Below, in pieces: positions 43,187-53,022 of a stretch of DNA of 64,000 bases (the first letter of the stretch is position 1; the number at the start of each line of letters is the position of its first letter). Location of the stretch: contig NZ_JAMYWQ010000010.1 in the NCBI RefSeq assembly GCF_024160145.1, forward strand, positions 62,001-126,000. The letters run 5' to 3'. This stretch comes from Serratia nevei (GTDB lineage: Bacteria; Pseudomonadota; Gammaproteobacteria; Enterobacterales; Enterobacteriaceae). The notes beneath the pieces are model-generated. The model made no database searches, was not told the DNA's origin, and saw only the letters and a program-made list of their open reading frames with translations. Made by a program: the position numbers and the translations under genes.

Positions 43187-43694
43187 CTTTTCCCTCTTTC
43201 CACTCGTCGCTAGAAGTTAGGGTGCTGCCACGCAATGCGGCGGAGCCTGGCTCGCGGCCCGATCGCCATGGCGCACTGACTGCTCAACACAAATGCTGCG
43301 CCGGGACGGGCGGAAACTGTGTGCAACCGCCGTGACGCAAACGATACCTTTCCCTCGAACTTATCACCGAACGCCCCCATTAACCATAAGTTAAAATAGG
43401 CTCATCGCCGTTCCGGGGCGGTAAAATGCCGGGCTAGTGTGCAGAGTTTTTCACTGGAAAAATGCGCTTTAAGGCACAAAATTAACAATTAAAGCGGCAA
43501 AACTCCGAAGTTATATAACAAACCGACGGCCGCACATGAGATTCCGACTTTTGATAACCGAACATGGAATTAGAAAAAGTAATGATAAAAAGCAGCTGAA
43601 ATTAGATTATTTCAAATGAAGGGTTATATAAGGAAAGACGATGGCATAAGGCGAGAAGCGCGAGCCCGCAGCGGGCTCGCAGAAGGCGGGGGTG
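43187..43694. promoter_or_regulatory. Intergenic region gcvT / ubiI
   Basis: This 508-bp gap holds the gcv promoter, with an AT-rich segment at 43375-43640 where GcvA/Lrp-type sites would be expected. No gene was found. No glycine riboswitch fold was recognised. A GC-rich hairpin lies at 43660-43680 beside the ubiI stop. Confidence 0.6.
43660..43680 (-). terminator. Hairpin at the end of the ubiI operon
   Basis: GCGAGCCCGC (43660-43669) and GCGGGCTCGC (43671-43680) form a 10-bp palindrome shortly after the ubiI stop. There is no clear T-run. Confidence 0.45.
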
Positions 43695-44897
43695 TCAGGC
43701 AAGCCACTCGGGCAGATCGTTCAGGCCCATTGCCTGACGCACCAGCTTCGGCTTGACGCCGGGCAGACTGTCCGCCAGCCGCAGCCCCACGTCGCGCAGC
43801 AGCTTTTTGGCCGGATGGTTGCCGTCGAACAGCTCGCGGAAACCCTGCATGCTGGCCAGCATCACCGCCGCGCCATGTTTGCGGCGGCGCTCATAGCGGC
43901 GCAGATAGAGGTGCTGGCCGATATCCTTGCCCTGCCGCTGCAGGCGGCGCAGTTCGGAAATCAGTTCGGCGGCATCCATAAAGCCCAGGTTCACGCCCTG
44001 CCCGGCCAGCGGATGCACGGTATGCGCCGCATCTCCCACCAGCGCCAGGCGGTGCGCGGCGAAGCTGCGCGCATAGCGGCCGGTCAGCGGGAACGCCAAC
44101 CGTTCGCTTTCCAGGCTGCAGGCGCCCAGACGCATATCAAAGGCCATCGCCAGTTCGCGGTTGAACTGCGCCGGCTCAAGCTGTTGGAGCCGCTCGGCGT
44201 CTTCTGGCGTCACCGACCAGACGATGGAGCTCAAATGCGGATCGCTGAACGGCAGGAACGCCAGAATGCCGTCGCCGTGGAAAATTTGCCGCGCCGTCGC
44301 CTGATGCGGCTCTTCGGTGCGAATGGTGGCAACCAGCGCATGATGGCGATAATCCCAGAAGGTGAGCGGGATGTCGGCGTGCTGGCGCAGCCACGACTGG
44401 GCGCCGTCGGCACCGATCACCAGCCGGGCGGTCAGCATGCGGCCGTCTTCCAGCGTGACGAAGGCGTCGTTCTCGCCCCACGCCACCTGCTTGAGCGCAG
44501 CCGGAGTAATCAGCGTGATGTCCGACAGGTTTTCGGCGCGTTTCCACAGCGCCTGCTGGATCACCGAGTTTTCGATGATGTGGCCGAGGTGGCTGAAGCC
44601 GCACTCGTCGCCGCGGAAGGCGATTTTGCCGAAGCTGTCGCGCTCCCACACTTCCATCGCGTTGTAAGCGCTGGCGCGCAGTTGGAGAATGTCGTCCCAC
44701 ACGCCGATGTGCTGCAGCAAACGCTCGCTGGCGGCATTGATGGCGGAGACGCGCAGCGCAGGCTGCTCCGACGGCGGCGCCATGTCCGGCTGGCGCTGTT
44801 CCAGCACCGCCACGCGCAGCCCGCTGCCCTGCAGGCCGCAAGCCAACGTCAGCCCCACCATACCGCCACCGGCGATAATCACGTCAAATGATTGCAT
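43695..44897 (-). CDS. ubiI: 2-polyprenylphenol hydroxylase UbiI (VisC)
   Basis: This 400-aa FAD monooxygenase introduces the C5 hydroxyl in ubiquinone synthesis. The FAD motif IIAGGGMVGLTLA, the DG motif (LVIGADGAQSWLRQ) and the second FAD motif LVGDAAHTVHPLAGQGVNLGF are present. It follows ubiH in the pepP-ubiH-ubiI string and acts with the Ubi complex at the membrane. Confidence 0.96.
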   Translation of the reverse strand: MQSFDVIIAGGGMVGLTLACGLQGSGLRVAVLEQRQPDMAPPSEQPALRVSAINAASERLLQHIGVWDDILQLRASAYNAMEVWERDSFGKIAFRGDECGFSHLGHIIENSVIQQALWKRAENLSDITLITPAALKQVAWGENDAFVTLEDGRMLTARLVIGADGAQSWLRQHADIPLTFWDYRHHALVATIRTEEPHQATARQIFHGDGILAFLPFSDPHLSSIVWSVTPEDAERLQQLEPAQFNRELAMAFDMRLGACSLESERLAFPLTGRYARSFAAHRLALVGDAAHTVHPLAGQGVNLGFMDAAELISELRRLQRQGKDIGQHLYLRRYERRRKHGAAVMLASMQGFRELFDGNHPAKKLLRDVGLRLADSLPGVKPKLVRQAMGLNDLPEWLA

Positions 44898-44977
44898 GCT
44901 GCTCGATTTCCTTAAATAACGCGCGACGCCTTGCCGCGCCGCGTTTTGGGCGCGCCACAGGGCGCCCGATTCTGTGT

Positions 44978-46156
44978 CTAACGTTCCACCCAGCCCAGCG
45001 TGCGCTTGGCGAAGGCGTCGCGCACCGCCGGCAAACGCGCCATCGCCATCAGCCCCAGATTACGGCCGACCACCAGCGGGGCATAACGGTTGGCGAACAG
45101 GCGGATCAATCCGTCGGTCACGCCGATCGTCGCCTGCCGATCGTTTTGCCGCCGCTGCTGATAGCGACTCAGCAGCGCATAAGCGCCGGCGTCTTCGCCG
45201 CTGTCTACCGCTTCCGCCAGCGTTTCCGCCAGCGACATCACGTCGCGCAGGCCGAGGTTGAACCCCTGCCCGGCGATCGGGTGCAGCGTCTGCGCCGCGT
45301 TGCCCACCAGCGCCAGACGATGGCTGACATGACGATCGGCGGTCAGCAGGCTGAGCGGATAACTGTGCCGTTTACCGGCCTTGAGGATACGCCCCAGCCG
45401 CCAGCCGAAGGCCTGTTGCAGCTCGGCGATAAAACGCTCGTCGTCCCAGGCATCCACCCGGGCGCGATCTTCGCGTGCATGGCACCACACCAGCGAACTG
45501 CGCCCCTGCGACATCGGCAGCAGCGCCAGCGGCCCGTAGCGGGTAAAACGCTCGAAGGCGCGCCCCTGCGGATCTTCCGCCGTGGTGACGTTGGCGATGG
45601 TGGCGAACTGCGGATAGTCCTCCTGCCGCCACTCTACGTTGCAGGCCTGCGCCAGCGCCGAACGCGAACCGTCGGCCGCCACCAGCAATTGCCCGCGCAG
45701 ACGCTGGCCGTTGTCCAGCAGCACCTCCGCCCACTCTGCGGTGCGGATCACGTCCACCACCCGCGCGGGGCAGTGCAGCGTAACGCCCGGCGCCTTCGCC
45801 AGCAGCGCGAACAGCCGCTGCCCGGCGTCGTGCAGTTCGATCACCTGGCCAAGCGCATCGACCTGATAATCCTGCGCCTGTAGATTCACGAAACCGGCGT
45901 GGCCGCGATCGCTGACGTGCACCTGAGCGATCGGCGTGGCGCAGTCGCGCAGCGCCGGCCAAACGCCGATGCGCGCCAGCTGTTGGCAGGTGCCCTGCGC
46001 CAAAGCGATAGCGCGGGCGTCAAAGCCTGGGTGGCTGCGGTCGTCCGGCCGGGTCGCCTCGACCAGATCCACCGCCATTTTGCCCTGTGTGAGCGACGAG
46101 ATGGCCAGCGCCAGCGTCGCGCCCGCCATACCGCCGCCAACGATAATTACGCTCAT
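44978..46156 (-). CDS. ubiH: 2-octaprenyl-6-methoxyphenyl hydroxylase UbiH
   Basis: The 392-aa FAD monooxygenase has IIVGGGMAGATLALAI, LLVAADGSRSALAQ and LVGNAAQTLHPIAGQGFNLGL. UbiH hydroxylates C1 of the ubiquinone ring. In the usual GD(A/S)A motif of the family the Asp is Asn here (GNAA), as in E. coli UbiH. It starts 1 bp after the pepP stop, showing tight operon coupling. Confidence 0.96.
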   Translation of the reverse strand: MSVIIVGGGMAGATLALAISSLTQGKMAVDLVEATRPDDRSHPGFDARAIALAQGTCQQLARIGVWPALRDCATPIAQVHVSDRGHAGFVNLQAQDYQVDALGQVIELHDAGQRLFALLAKAPGVTLHCPARVVDVIRTAEWAEVLLDNGQRLRGQLLVAADGSRSALAQACNVEWRQEDYPQFATIANVTTAEDPQGRAFERFTRYGPLALLPMSQGRSSLVWCHAREDRARVDAWDDERFIAELQQAFGWRLGRILKAGKRHSYPLSLLTADRHVSHRLALVGNAAQTLHPIAGQGFNLGLRDVMSLAETLAEAVDSGEDAGAYALLSRYQQRRQNDRQATIGVTDGLIRLFANRYAPLVVGRNLGLMAMARLPAVRDAFAKRTLGWVER

Positions 46157-46157
46157 T

Positions 46158-47474
46158 CTATGACCTTGCCGCCGCCATTAAAGCCTCGATGGCATCGGCG
46201 TCTTTCACCACGCTGGCGGTCAGGTTTTCATTGCCGTCGGCAGTGATCACGATGTCGTCCTCGATGCGGATGCCGATGCCGCGGTATTCCGCCGGCACGT
46301 CCGCATCCGGCGCAATGTACAGCCCCGGTTCCACGGTCAGCACCATGCCCGGCTCCAGCAGCCGATCGCGGCTCGGCGTGCCGTAGTGGCCGACGTCGTG
46401 CACGTCCAGGCCCAGCCAGTGGCTCAGCCCGTGCATGAAGAACTGCCGGTGCGCCTGTTCCGCGAGCAGCTGGTCGACTTCACCTTTCAATACGCCCAGC
46501 TCCACCAGCCCGACCACCATGATGCGCACCACTTCGTCGTTGACTTCGCGAATGCTGGTGCCGGGTTTGAACAATGCCAAAGCGCGCAGCAGCGACGCCA
46601 GCACAATGTCGTACACCGCGCGCTGCGGCTTGCTGAACTTGCCGTTGACCGGGAAGGTACGGGTAATGTCGCCGGCGTACCCCTGATACTCGCAGCCGGC
46701 GTCGATCAGCACCAGATCGCCGTCGCGCATCTGGCTCTCGTTCTCGGTGTAGTGCAGGATGCAGCCGTTTTCGCCGCTGCCGACGATGGTGTTGTAAGAC
46801 GGGTAGCGGGCGCCGAGGCGGGTGAACTCATGGTGAATTTCCGCTTCCAGCTGATATTCGAACATGCCCGGGCGGCATTTTTCCATCGCGCGGGTATGCG
46901 CCAGCGCGCTGATCTCACCGGCGCGGCGCATCACCGCCAGCTCTTCCGGCGATTTGAACAGCCGCATGTCGTGCAACCACGGCCGCCAGTCGGTCACGGT
47001 GGCCGGCGCCTGCAGATTCTGGCGGAACCCCTTGCGCAGCTTGTCCAGCGCGCCGAACAGGATCTGATCGGCGTAGGCGTATTCGCCCTGCGCGTGGTAA
47101 ACCACGTCCAGGCCATTGAGCAGCAGATGCAGCTGGTCATTGATTTCATCGAACGGCAGCGCGCGATCCACGCCCAGCTTCGCCGGCGCGGCGTCTTGCC
47201 CCAGGCGGCGGCCAAACCAGATTTCCGCCGTCAGATCGCGTACCCGGTTGAACAGCACGCTGTGGTTATGCGTTTCGTCGCTTTTGATCAGCACCAGCAC
47301 CGCTTCCGGCTCATTGAAGCCGGTCAGGTACCAAAAGTCGCTGTTCTGCCGGTAGGGATAGTCTGAATCTGCACTGCGCGTCGCTTCCGGCGCAGAGAAA
47401 ATAACCGCCGCGCTGGCCGGCGCCATTTTCGCCAACAGCGCCTGACGGCGGTTGTTGAATTCCTGCTGAGTCAT
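46158..47474 (-). CDS. pepP: Xaa-Pro aminopeptidase
   Basis: This 438-aa M24B metallopeptidase releases N-terminal residues before proline. The dimanganese ligands are visible as D in VLIDAGCEYQGYAGDITR (two Asp), H in HGLSHWLGLDVHD, E in VLTVEPGLYI and E in IGIRIEDDIVIT. It is placed between ygfB and ubiH, as in E. coli. Confidence 0.97.
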   Translation of the reverse strand: MTQQEFNNRRQALLAKMAPASAAVIFSAPEATRSADSDYPYRQNSDFWYLTGFNEPEAVLVLIKSDETHNHSVLFNRVRDLTAEIWFGRRLGQDAAPAKLGVDRALPFDEINDQLHLLLNGLDVVYHAQGEYAYADQILFGALDKLRKGFRQNLQAPATVTDWRPWLHDMRLFKSPEELAVMRRAGEISALAHTRAMEKCRPGMFEYQLEAEIHHEFTRLGARYPSYNTIVGSGENGCILHYTENESQMRDGDLVLIDAGCEYQGYAGDITRTFPVNGKFSKPQRAVYDIVLASLLRALALFKPGTSIREVNDEVVRIMVVGLVELGVLKGEVDQLLAEQAHRQFFMHGLSHWLGLDVHDVGHYGTPSRDRLLEPGMVLTVEPGLYIAPDADVPAEYRGIGIRIEDDIVITADGNENLTASVVKDADAIEALMAAARS

Positions 47475-47529
47475 TACCTTCTCCTGAAATCATGCCATCC
47501 GCACCGCCGGCGGAGGGGCGATAGGACGT

Positions 47530-48108
47530 TTAGTGCAACGTCGGTTTGATGTTTTCCGGCGCCGTTGGTTTGTGACGGGTGAATTCGCCGTGGCACATGA
47601 TGGCGGCAACCCGCACATACTCCGCCACTTCTTCCAGCGACTGTTCCAATTCTTCCTGATCTTCGTCTTCGTCGTAGCCCAATTGCGCGATGTTGCGCAG
47701 ATCGTCGATCGCTTCCCCGACTTCGTCTTTCACCTGGGCCAGCTTCGGCTGCATCATGCCCAGCCCGAGCAGGAAGTGGTTGACCCAACCGGCCAGCGCG
47801 TCGGCGCGATCGAACACGCTGACGATCTCCCCTTCCGGCAGCATCAGTTGGAACAGGAATTCGTCGTCTTCGAGCGTTTCGCGCGTCACTTCATACAGCT
47901 GTTGCAGCGGTTGGCTGAGCGCCTGCGGGAAGGCGACGCCTTCGTTGGTCAGATCGTGCACCAGCGCCTGCCAGCCGGCATCGCGGCTGCCGCCGCACAG
48001 CAGGCCGCTGATCAGGCCGTGCATTTCTGCCGCGGTCAGCGCCACCGCCTGCTGGTTGAGGGCCACGGTCAAAGATTGGTAACTTGGAAATGTATTCTGT
48101 ATAGACAT
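47530..48108 (-). CDS. ygfB: UPF0149 family protein YgfB
   Basis: The 192-aa protein has the family stretches [30 protein letters not shown] and [21 protein letters not shown]. Its biochemical role is unclear; the Pseudomonas homologue influences antibiotic resistance gene expression. ATG 48108 gives the conserved N-terminus MSIQN; a second ATG two codons upstream is possible. It is first in the ygfB-pepP-ubiH-ubiI operon. Confidence 0.93.
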   Translation of the reverse strand: MSIQNTFPSYQSLTVALNQQAVALTAAEMHGLISGLLCGGSRDAGWQALVHDLTNEGVAFPQALSQPLQQLYEVTRETLEDDEFLFQLMLPEGEIVSVFDRADALAGWVNHFLLGLGMMQPKLAQVKDEVGEAIDDLRNIAQLGYDEDEDQEELEQSLEEVAEYVRVAAIMCHGEFTRHKPTAPENIKPTLH

Positions 48109-48427
48109 GCGCATTCGTCATCGTTGGCAGGATAAGTTCGTGTTATGCTACCACCAAGGTCCGTCGCTATACCAGATAAGCGCGACACCTCAGTGGCTAG
48201 TTATAATCGTGATGTGGCAGGTCTCACACTGCGCCGGCGGGTGATGAAAGTGCGGTAACTGCGCATTTTGACACCCTTTTTTGACTGGCAGTGTCCGCCA
48301 CAGTAGATTACAACCAGGTACTGAAAAAGGGGTTGTATCTTGGTACCGAGGTATATATAGTGGCGCCCGCTTTGACGGCCCGGCCAGGGCGGACAAGGCT
48401 GGCGCGAAATTTAGGCAGGAAGGTGGC
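48109..48427. promoter_or_regulatory. Divergent region ygfB / zapA with zapA promoter candidate
   Basis: This 319-bp gap holds promoters for both genes. TTGACT (48281-48286), a 17-bp spacer and TAGATT (48304-48309) form a good sigma-70 promoter for zapA. No gene was seen. Confidence 0.5.
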
Positions 48428-48757
48428 ATGTCTGCACAACCGGTAGATATTCAAATTTTTGGCCGCTCGTTAAGAGTCAATTGCCCGCCAGAACAACAAG
48501 ATGCGTTGAATATGGCGGCGGACGATCTTAACCAACGGTTGCAAGATCTTAAAGTTCGCACTAGAGTCTCCAATACTGAGCAACTGGTTTTCATCGCGGC
48601 ATTGAACGTCTGTCACGAACTGGCTCAAGAACGGTTGAAAACCCGTGACTATGCGTCCAATATGGAACAACGCATACGGATGCTGCAGCAGACCATTGAA
48701 CAAGCGCTGCTTGAACAAGGTCGCATCTCTGAACGTCAGGATGCACAATTCGAATAA
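48428..48757 (+). CDS. zapA: Cell division protein ZapA
   Basis: The 109-aa protein (E. coli length) has the N-terminal [18 protein letters not shown] and a C-terminal coiled coil (about residues 65-105). ZapA bundles FtsZ filaments at the Z-ring. ATG 48428 is preceded by AGGAAGGTGG. It lies 40 bp before the 6S RNA, an order conserved in enterobacteria. Confidence 0.96.
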   Translation: MSAQPVDIQIFGRSLRVNCPPEQQDALNMAADDLNQRLQDLKVRTRVSNTEQLVFIAALNVCHELAQERLKTRDYASNMEQRIRMLQQTIEQALLEQGRISERQDAQFE

Positions 48758-48797
48758 CTTAAGTTGTTGAAACCACAGTTTCGGCAACGAGTACAAA

Positions 48798-48980
48798 ATT
48801 TCTCTGAGATGTTCGCCAGCGGGCCAGTCCCCTGAGCCGATATTTAGTACAAACAGAATGTGTTGCTCCGCGATCGGTGAGCACGCTCGGTGCGCCGAGA
48901 AGCCTTAAGATTGCGACGGCACGTTCACCTTGAACCATGGGTTCAAGGGTTACAGCCTGCGACGGCATCTCGGAGATTCC
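48798..48980 (+). ncRNA. ssrS: 6S RNA
   Basis: About 183 nt closely match E. coli 6S RNA from ATTTCTCTGAGATGTTCG to ATCTCGGAGATTCC, with the closing stem and the GGGCCAGTCCCCTGAGCC region readable. 6S RNA binds sigma-70 RNA polymerase in stationary phase by mimicking an open promoter. It is cotranscribed with downstream ygfA in E. coli and the same order is kept here. Confidence 0.96.
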
Positions 48981-49032
48981 CCTTCTCAGCGGTTTATGTG
49001 TGTTGAACCCCACACTGAGCAAGCCTGATACG

Positions 49033-49641
49033 ATGCCTTTTCAACCCCAATTTGCGCAGCAGCGCCAAGCCATTCGTCAACTCATTCGCCAACGTCGGCG
49101 CGAGCTTACGCCGGGCCAGCAACGCTTTGCCGCAGAAAAGATAGCCGAACGCCTCGTCGCGCATGCGCGCATTCAGGCGGCGCACAGCATCGCGGTATTT
49201 CTGTCGTTTGACGGTGAACTCGACACCGGGCCGCTGATCGAGCATCTGTGGGTGCAGGGCAAACGGGTTTACCTACCGGTGCTGCATCCGTTCAGCCCGG
49301 GCCACCTGCTGTTCCTGCGCTATGCGCCGGAAACGCCGCTGGTGCGCAACCGCTTCAATATTCTCGAACCGCGCCTCGATGTACGCCAGGTGCTGCCGCT
49401 GGGTGAACTGGACATCGTGCTGACGCCGCTGGTGGCGTTCGATCATACCGGGCAGCGTCTGGGCATGGGCGGCGGCTTTTACGATCGCACCCTGCAAAAC
49501 TGGCAAAACGGCGGCCCCTATCCCATCGGCCTGGCCCATGATTGCCAACAGGTGGAGCACCTGCCAACCGAGCATTGGGATATCCCGCTGCCGGAAATCC
49601 TCACCCCACTTTGCAGCTGGGCGTGGCACGAACCCAAATAG
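49033..49641 (+). CDS. ygfA: 5-formyltetrahydrofolate cyclo-ligase
   Basis: The 202-aa enzyme converts 5-formyl-THF to methenyl-THF using ATP. Visible are the N-terminal basic RQRRRELTP and the phosphate-binding signature GQRLGMGGGFYDRTL with PLVAFD before it. ATG 49033 is 52 bases after the 6S RNA end; the upstream in-frame ATG lies inside the RNA. The product is about 20 residues longer than the E. coli protein at the N-terminus. Confidence 0.95.
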   Translation: MPFQPQFAQQRQAIRQLIRQRRRELTPGQQRFAAEKIAERLVAHARIQAAHSIAVFLSFDGELDTGPLIEHLWVQGKRVYLPVLHPFSPGHLLFLRYAPETPLVRNRFNILEPRLDVRQVLPLGELDIVLTPLVAFDHTGQRLGMGGGFYDRTLQNWQNGGPYPIGLAHDCQQVEHLPTEHWDIPLPEILTPLCSWAWHEPK

Positions 49642-49642
49642 C

Positions 49643-49670
49643 AAAAGGCCGGATCGCTCCGGCCTTTTTC
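49643..49670. terminator. Bidirectional intrinsic terminator ygfA / serA
   Basis: AAAAGGCCGG (49643-49652) pairs with CCGGCCTTTT (49659-49668), with T on both sides of the stem (TTTTTC forward; TTTTGC reverse), between convergent genes. Confidence 0.85.
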
Positions 49671-49689
49671 GTTGCGGCATGTTGCTGAA

Positions 49690-50928
49690 TCAGAACAGCA
49701 AACGGGCACGAATGGTGCCGTCAATGGCCTTCATGCGCTGCAGCGCGGCATCGGCGCGCGCGGTTTCCGCTTCGATGTCGATCACCACGTAGCCGATTTC
49801 CGGCCCGGTTTGCAGATACTGCGCGGCGATGTTAACCCCCTCTTCGGCGAAGATCTGGTTAATCTGCGTCAGCACGCCCGGGCGGTTTTCGTGGATGTGC
49901 AGCAGGCGGCTGGCATTCGGGCCATGCGCCGGCAGCGACACTTCCGGGAAGTTGACGGCGGACAGGGTCGACCCGTTGTCGGAATATTTCGCCAGCTTGC
50001 CGGCCACTTCGTCGCCGATGTTCTCCTGCGCTTCCTGGGTGGAGCCACCGATGTGCGGCGTCAGCAGCACGTTGTCGAACTCACACAGCGGCGAGTTGAA
50101 CGGATCGCTGTTGGTCGCCGGCTCTTCCGGGAAGACGTCGATCGCCGCACCCGCCAGGTGATTGCTGGCCAGCGCATCGCACAGCGCGGGGATATCCACC
50201 ACGGTACCGCGCGAGGCGTTGATCAGAATGGCACCCGGTTTCATCAGCGCCAGCTCTTCCGCCCCCATCATGTTCTTGGTGGCCAGCGTTTCCGGCACGT
50301 GCAGCGTCACCACATCGCTCATATTGAGCAGATCGGACAGATGGCGCACCTGCTGCGCGTTGCCCAGCGGCAGCTTGTTCTCGATATCGTAGAAGAACAC
50401 CTTCATGCCCAGCCCTTCGGCCAGAATGCCGAGCTGGGTGCCGATATGGCCATAGCCGATGATGCCCAGCTTTTTGCCACGCGCCTCATAGGAGCCCACG
50501 GCCAGTTTGTGCCACACGCCGCGGTGCGCCTTGGCGTTGGCAGCCGGAATGCCGCGCAGCATCAGCAGCAGCTCGCCCAGCACCATTTCGGCCACGGATC
50601 GGGTATTGGAGAACGGGGCGTTGAAGACCGGAATACCGCGTTTGGTCGCCGCTTTCAGATCAACCTGATTGGTGCCGATGCAGAAGCAGCCCACCGCCAC
50701 CAGTTTTTCTGCGGCGGCGAACACCTCTTCGGTCAGATGCGTACGCGATCGGATGCCGACGAAGTGCGCATCGCGGATGGAGGCCTTCAGCGATTCGGTG
50801 TCTAACGCACCCTTGTGATATTCGATGTTGGTATAACCGGCGGCACGCAAGTTATCGACCGTGCTCTGATGAACCCCTTCCACCAACAGGAATTTAATCC
50901 TGTCTTTCTCCAATGATACTTTTGCCAT
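49690..50928 (-). CDS. serA: D-3-phosphoglycerate dehydrogenase
   Basis: The 412-aa enzyme catalyses the first step of serine synthesis. NAD-binding GIIGYGHIGTQLGIL, catalytic Arg in NASRGTVVDI, Glu and His in LLTPHIGGSTQEAQ are visible, and a C-terminal ACT domain (~338-412) for serine feedback. The ~50-residue N-terminal half includes VGCFCIGTNQVD. It sits convergent with ygfA, as in E. coli. Confidence 0.98.
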   Translation of the reverse strand: MAKVSLEKDRIKFLLVEGVHQSTVDNLRAAGYTNIEYHKGALDTESLKASIRDAHFVGIRSRTHLTEEVFAAAEKLVAVGCFCIGTNQVDLKAATKRGIPVFNAPFSNTRSVAEMVLGELLLMLRGIPAANAKAHRGVWHKLAVGSYEARGKKLGIIGYGHIGTQLGILAEGLGMKVFFYDIENKLPLGNAQQVRHLSDLLNMSDVVTLHVPETLATKNMMGAEELALMKPGAILINASRGTVVDIPALCDALASNHLAGAAIDVFPEEPATNSDPFNSPLCEFDNVLLTPHIGGSTQEAQENIGDEVAGKLAKYSDNGSTLSAVNFPEVSLPAHGPNASRLLHIHENRPGVLTQINQIFAEEGVNIAAQYLQTGPEIGYVVIDIEAETARADAALQRMKAIDGTIRARLLF

Positions 50929-51186
50929 TTACCCGACCCTATGTTCAGACTTCAGAAGCGGCTGTGACGACACAGCTCCCATCCAACATAACAAAAATAA
51001 CGCGGGCGGCAATACAAACGATTGCCTGCCCAGCAGGACAAGGCGCAGCGTTCCTGGCGGTTTACGGCAGAAAATGCCATAGGGAAAGTTTTCGGCAGAA
51101 GCTTTGGGGAGTCAGGTTTAACAATGTGACATAAGTCACCAAATTTGCCGTTTTTCAGAAAAGATATTTTAACCGAAGAATTATGC

Positions 51187-51205
51187 GGCCCGGCACTGCC
51201 GGGCC
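51187..51205 (-). terminator. Hairpin after rpiA
   Basis: GGCCCGGCA (51187-51195) pairs with TGCCGGGCC (51197-51205) near the rpiA stop. The minus strand continues GCATAATTCTT, only weakly T-rich. Confidence 0.5.
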
Positions 51206-51220
51206 ACAGACGGCGGAGGC

Positions 51221-51877
51221 TTATTTGACCACTTTCACGCCTTCCGGGGTGCCGACCAGCGCCACGTCCGCGCCGCGGTTGGCGAACAGCCCCACGGTCA
51301 CCACGCCGGCGATGCCGTTGATCTTGTTCTCCAGGGCGATGGCGTCGGTGATGCTCAGGTTGTGCACGTCCAGGATCACGTTGCCGTTGTCGGTCACCAC
51401 GTTCTGACGATACTCCGGCAGGCCGCCCAGCTTCACCAGCTCACGCGCCACGTAAGAGCGGGCCATCGGGATCACTTCCACCGGCAGCGGGAACTTGCCC
51501 AGCACGTCCACCTGCTTGCTGGCGTCGACGATGCAGATGAATTTCTTGGCGATGGCGGCGATGATCTTCTCGCGCGTCAGCGCCGCGCCGCCGCCCTTGA
51601 TCATCTGCATATGGCCGTTGATTTCGTCCGCGCCGTCCACGTAGATATCGAGCGAGTCCACTTCGTTGCTGTCGAACACGTGGATGCCGAGGCTTTTCAG
51701 CTTGGCGGTGGAGGCGTCGGAGCTGGACACCGCGCCTTCGATCTGGTGCTTGATGGATCCCAGCGCATCAATAAAGTGGGCAGCGGTAGAACCGGTGCCG
51801 ACCCCGACGATGGTGCCCGGCGTCACGTATTCCAGCGCCGCCCAGCCCACCGCTTTTTTCAGTTCGTCCTGCGTCAT
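51221..51877 (-). CDS. rpiA: Ribose-5-phosphate isomerase A
   Basis: The 218-aa enzyme interconverts ribose 5-phosphate and ribulose 5-phosphate. Visible are [25 protein letters not shown], the catalytic Asp/Lys region [24 protein letters not shown], and [17 protein letters not shown] 51877 gives the usual size (E. coli 219 aa); the long in-frame extension upstream is non-coding. Confidence 0.98.
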   Translation of the reverse strand: MTQDELKKAVGWAALEYVTPGTIVGVGTGSTAAHFIDALGSIKHQIEGAVSSSDASTAKLKSLGIHVFDSNEVDSLDIYVDGADEINGHMQMIKGGGAALTREKIIAAIAKKFICIVDASKQVDVLGKFPLPVEVIPMARSYVARELVKLGGLPEYRQNVVTDNGNVILDVHNLSITDAIALENKINGIAGVVTVGLFANRGADVALVGTPEGVKVVK

Positions 51878-52080
51878 AATATGTCCCTTGCCTCTGTACG
51901 AAAACGTGTGCGTATTATAGGGTAAAACGCTGTTTTTCACGCCGGCAGGATCACACTTATTTACCGCAGGCCGCATTTTTACCCGCTTGGCGGCGAGGCT
52001 GGGGCGTGATTTTCCACCTGCGCCATGCGCAAAATGTGGCATAGTGCCGGTATCATTCTAATTTAAGGGATATCTTTCCG

Positions 52081-52974
52081 ATGAAACGCCCAGACTATCG
52101 TACGCTGCAAGCGCTGGACGCGGTGATCCGTGAGCGCGGCTTCGAACGCGCCGCTCAAAAACTCTGTATCACGCAATCGGCGGTATCCCAACGCATCAAA
52201 CAGCTGGAAAACCTGTTCGGCCAACCGCTGCTGGTCCGTACCGTGCCGCCGCGCCCCACCGAACAAGGGCAAAAGTTGCTGGCGCTGCTGCATCAGGTGG
52301 AGCTGCTGGAAGAAGAGTGGCTGGGCAACGACACCGGCGTCGATACGCCGCTGCTGCTGTCGCTGGCGGTCAACGCCGACAGTCTGGCGACCTGGCTGCT
52401 GCCGGCGCTGAAGCCGGTGCTGGCGGACTCCCCCATTCGCCTGAATCTGCAGGTGGAAGATGAAACCCGTACCCAGGAGCGGCTGCGCCGCGGTGAAGTG
52501 GTGGGCGCGGTGAGTATTCAGCCGCAGCCGCTACCGAGCTGCCTGGTAGATCGGCTGGGGGCGCTGGACTACCTGTTCGTGGCCTCCGGCGGCTTCGCCG
52601 AGCGCTACTTCCCGAGCGGCGTCACCCGCTCCGCGCTGCTGAAAGCGCCGGCGGTGGCCTTCGATCATCTCGACGACATGCACCAGGCGTTTTTGCAGCA
52701 GAACTTTGATCTGTCGCCGGGCAGCGTGCCCTGCCACATCGTGAACTCCTCGGAAGCCTTCGTGCAGCTGGCGCGTCAGGGCACGACCTGCTGTATGATC
52801 CCGCACCTGCAGATCGAAAAGGAGCTGGAGTCCGGTGAGCTGATCGATCTGACGCCGGGGCTGTACCAGCGCCGCATGCTGTACTGGCATCGTTTCGCGC
52901 CGGAAAGCCGCATGATGCGCAAAGTGACCGACGCGCTGCTGGAACACGGCCACCAGGTACTGCGCCAGGATTAA
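52081..52974 (+). CDS. argP: LysR-family regulator ArgP
   Basis: The 297-aa regulator has an N-terminal winged helix ([22 protein letters not shown], residues ~20-41) and a C-terminal effector domain. ArgP responds to lysine and arginine and activates argO, which lies two genes downstream here. The gene is divergent from rpiA, as in E. coli. A shared terminator separates it from yggE. Confidence 0.96.
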   Translation: MKRPDYRTLQALDAVIRERGFERAAQKLCITQSAVSQRIKQLENLFGQPLLVRTVPPRPTEQGQKLLALLHQVELLEEEWLGNDTGVDTPLLLSLAVNADSLATWLLPALKPVLADSPIRLNLQVEDETRTQERLRRGEVVGAVSIQPQPLPSCLVDRLGALDYLFVASGGFAERYFPSGVTRSALLKAPAVAFDHLDDMHQAFLQQNFDLSPGSVPCHIVNSSEAFVQLARQGTTCCMIPHLQIEKELESGELIDLTPGLYQRRMLYWHRFAPESRMMRKVTDALLEHGHQVLRQD

Positions 52975-52980
52975 AACGAA

Positions 52981-53006
52981 AAAAGGTTCGCCTCAGCGAA
53001 CCTTTT
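52981..53006. terminator. Bidirectional terminator argP / yggE
   Basis: AAAAGGTTCGC (52981-52991) pairs perfectly with GCGAACCTTTT (52996-53006); A- and T-rich flanks serve both strands. Confidence 0.88.
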
Positions 53007-53022
53007 CATCGATAGCCTGCCC

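Noticed and set aside
43187-43694. Glycine riboswitch before gcvT
   Set aside because: The tandem GGA...GGAGA-type core could not be found; enterobacterial gcv is known to be protein/sRNA regulated.
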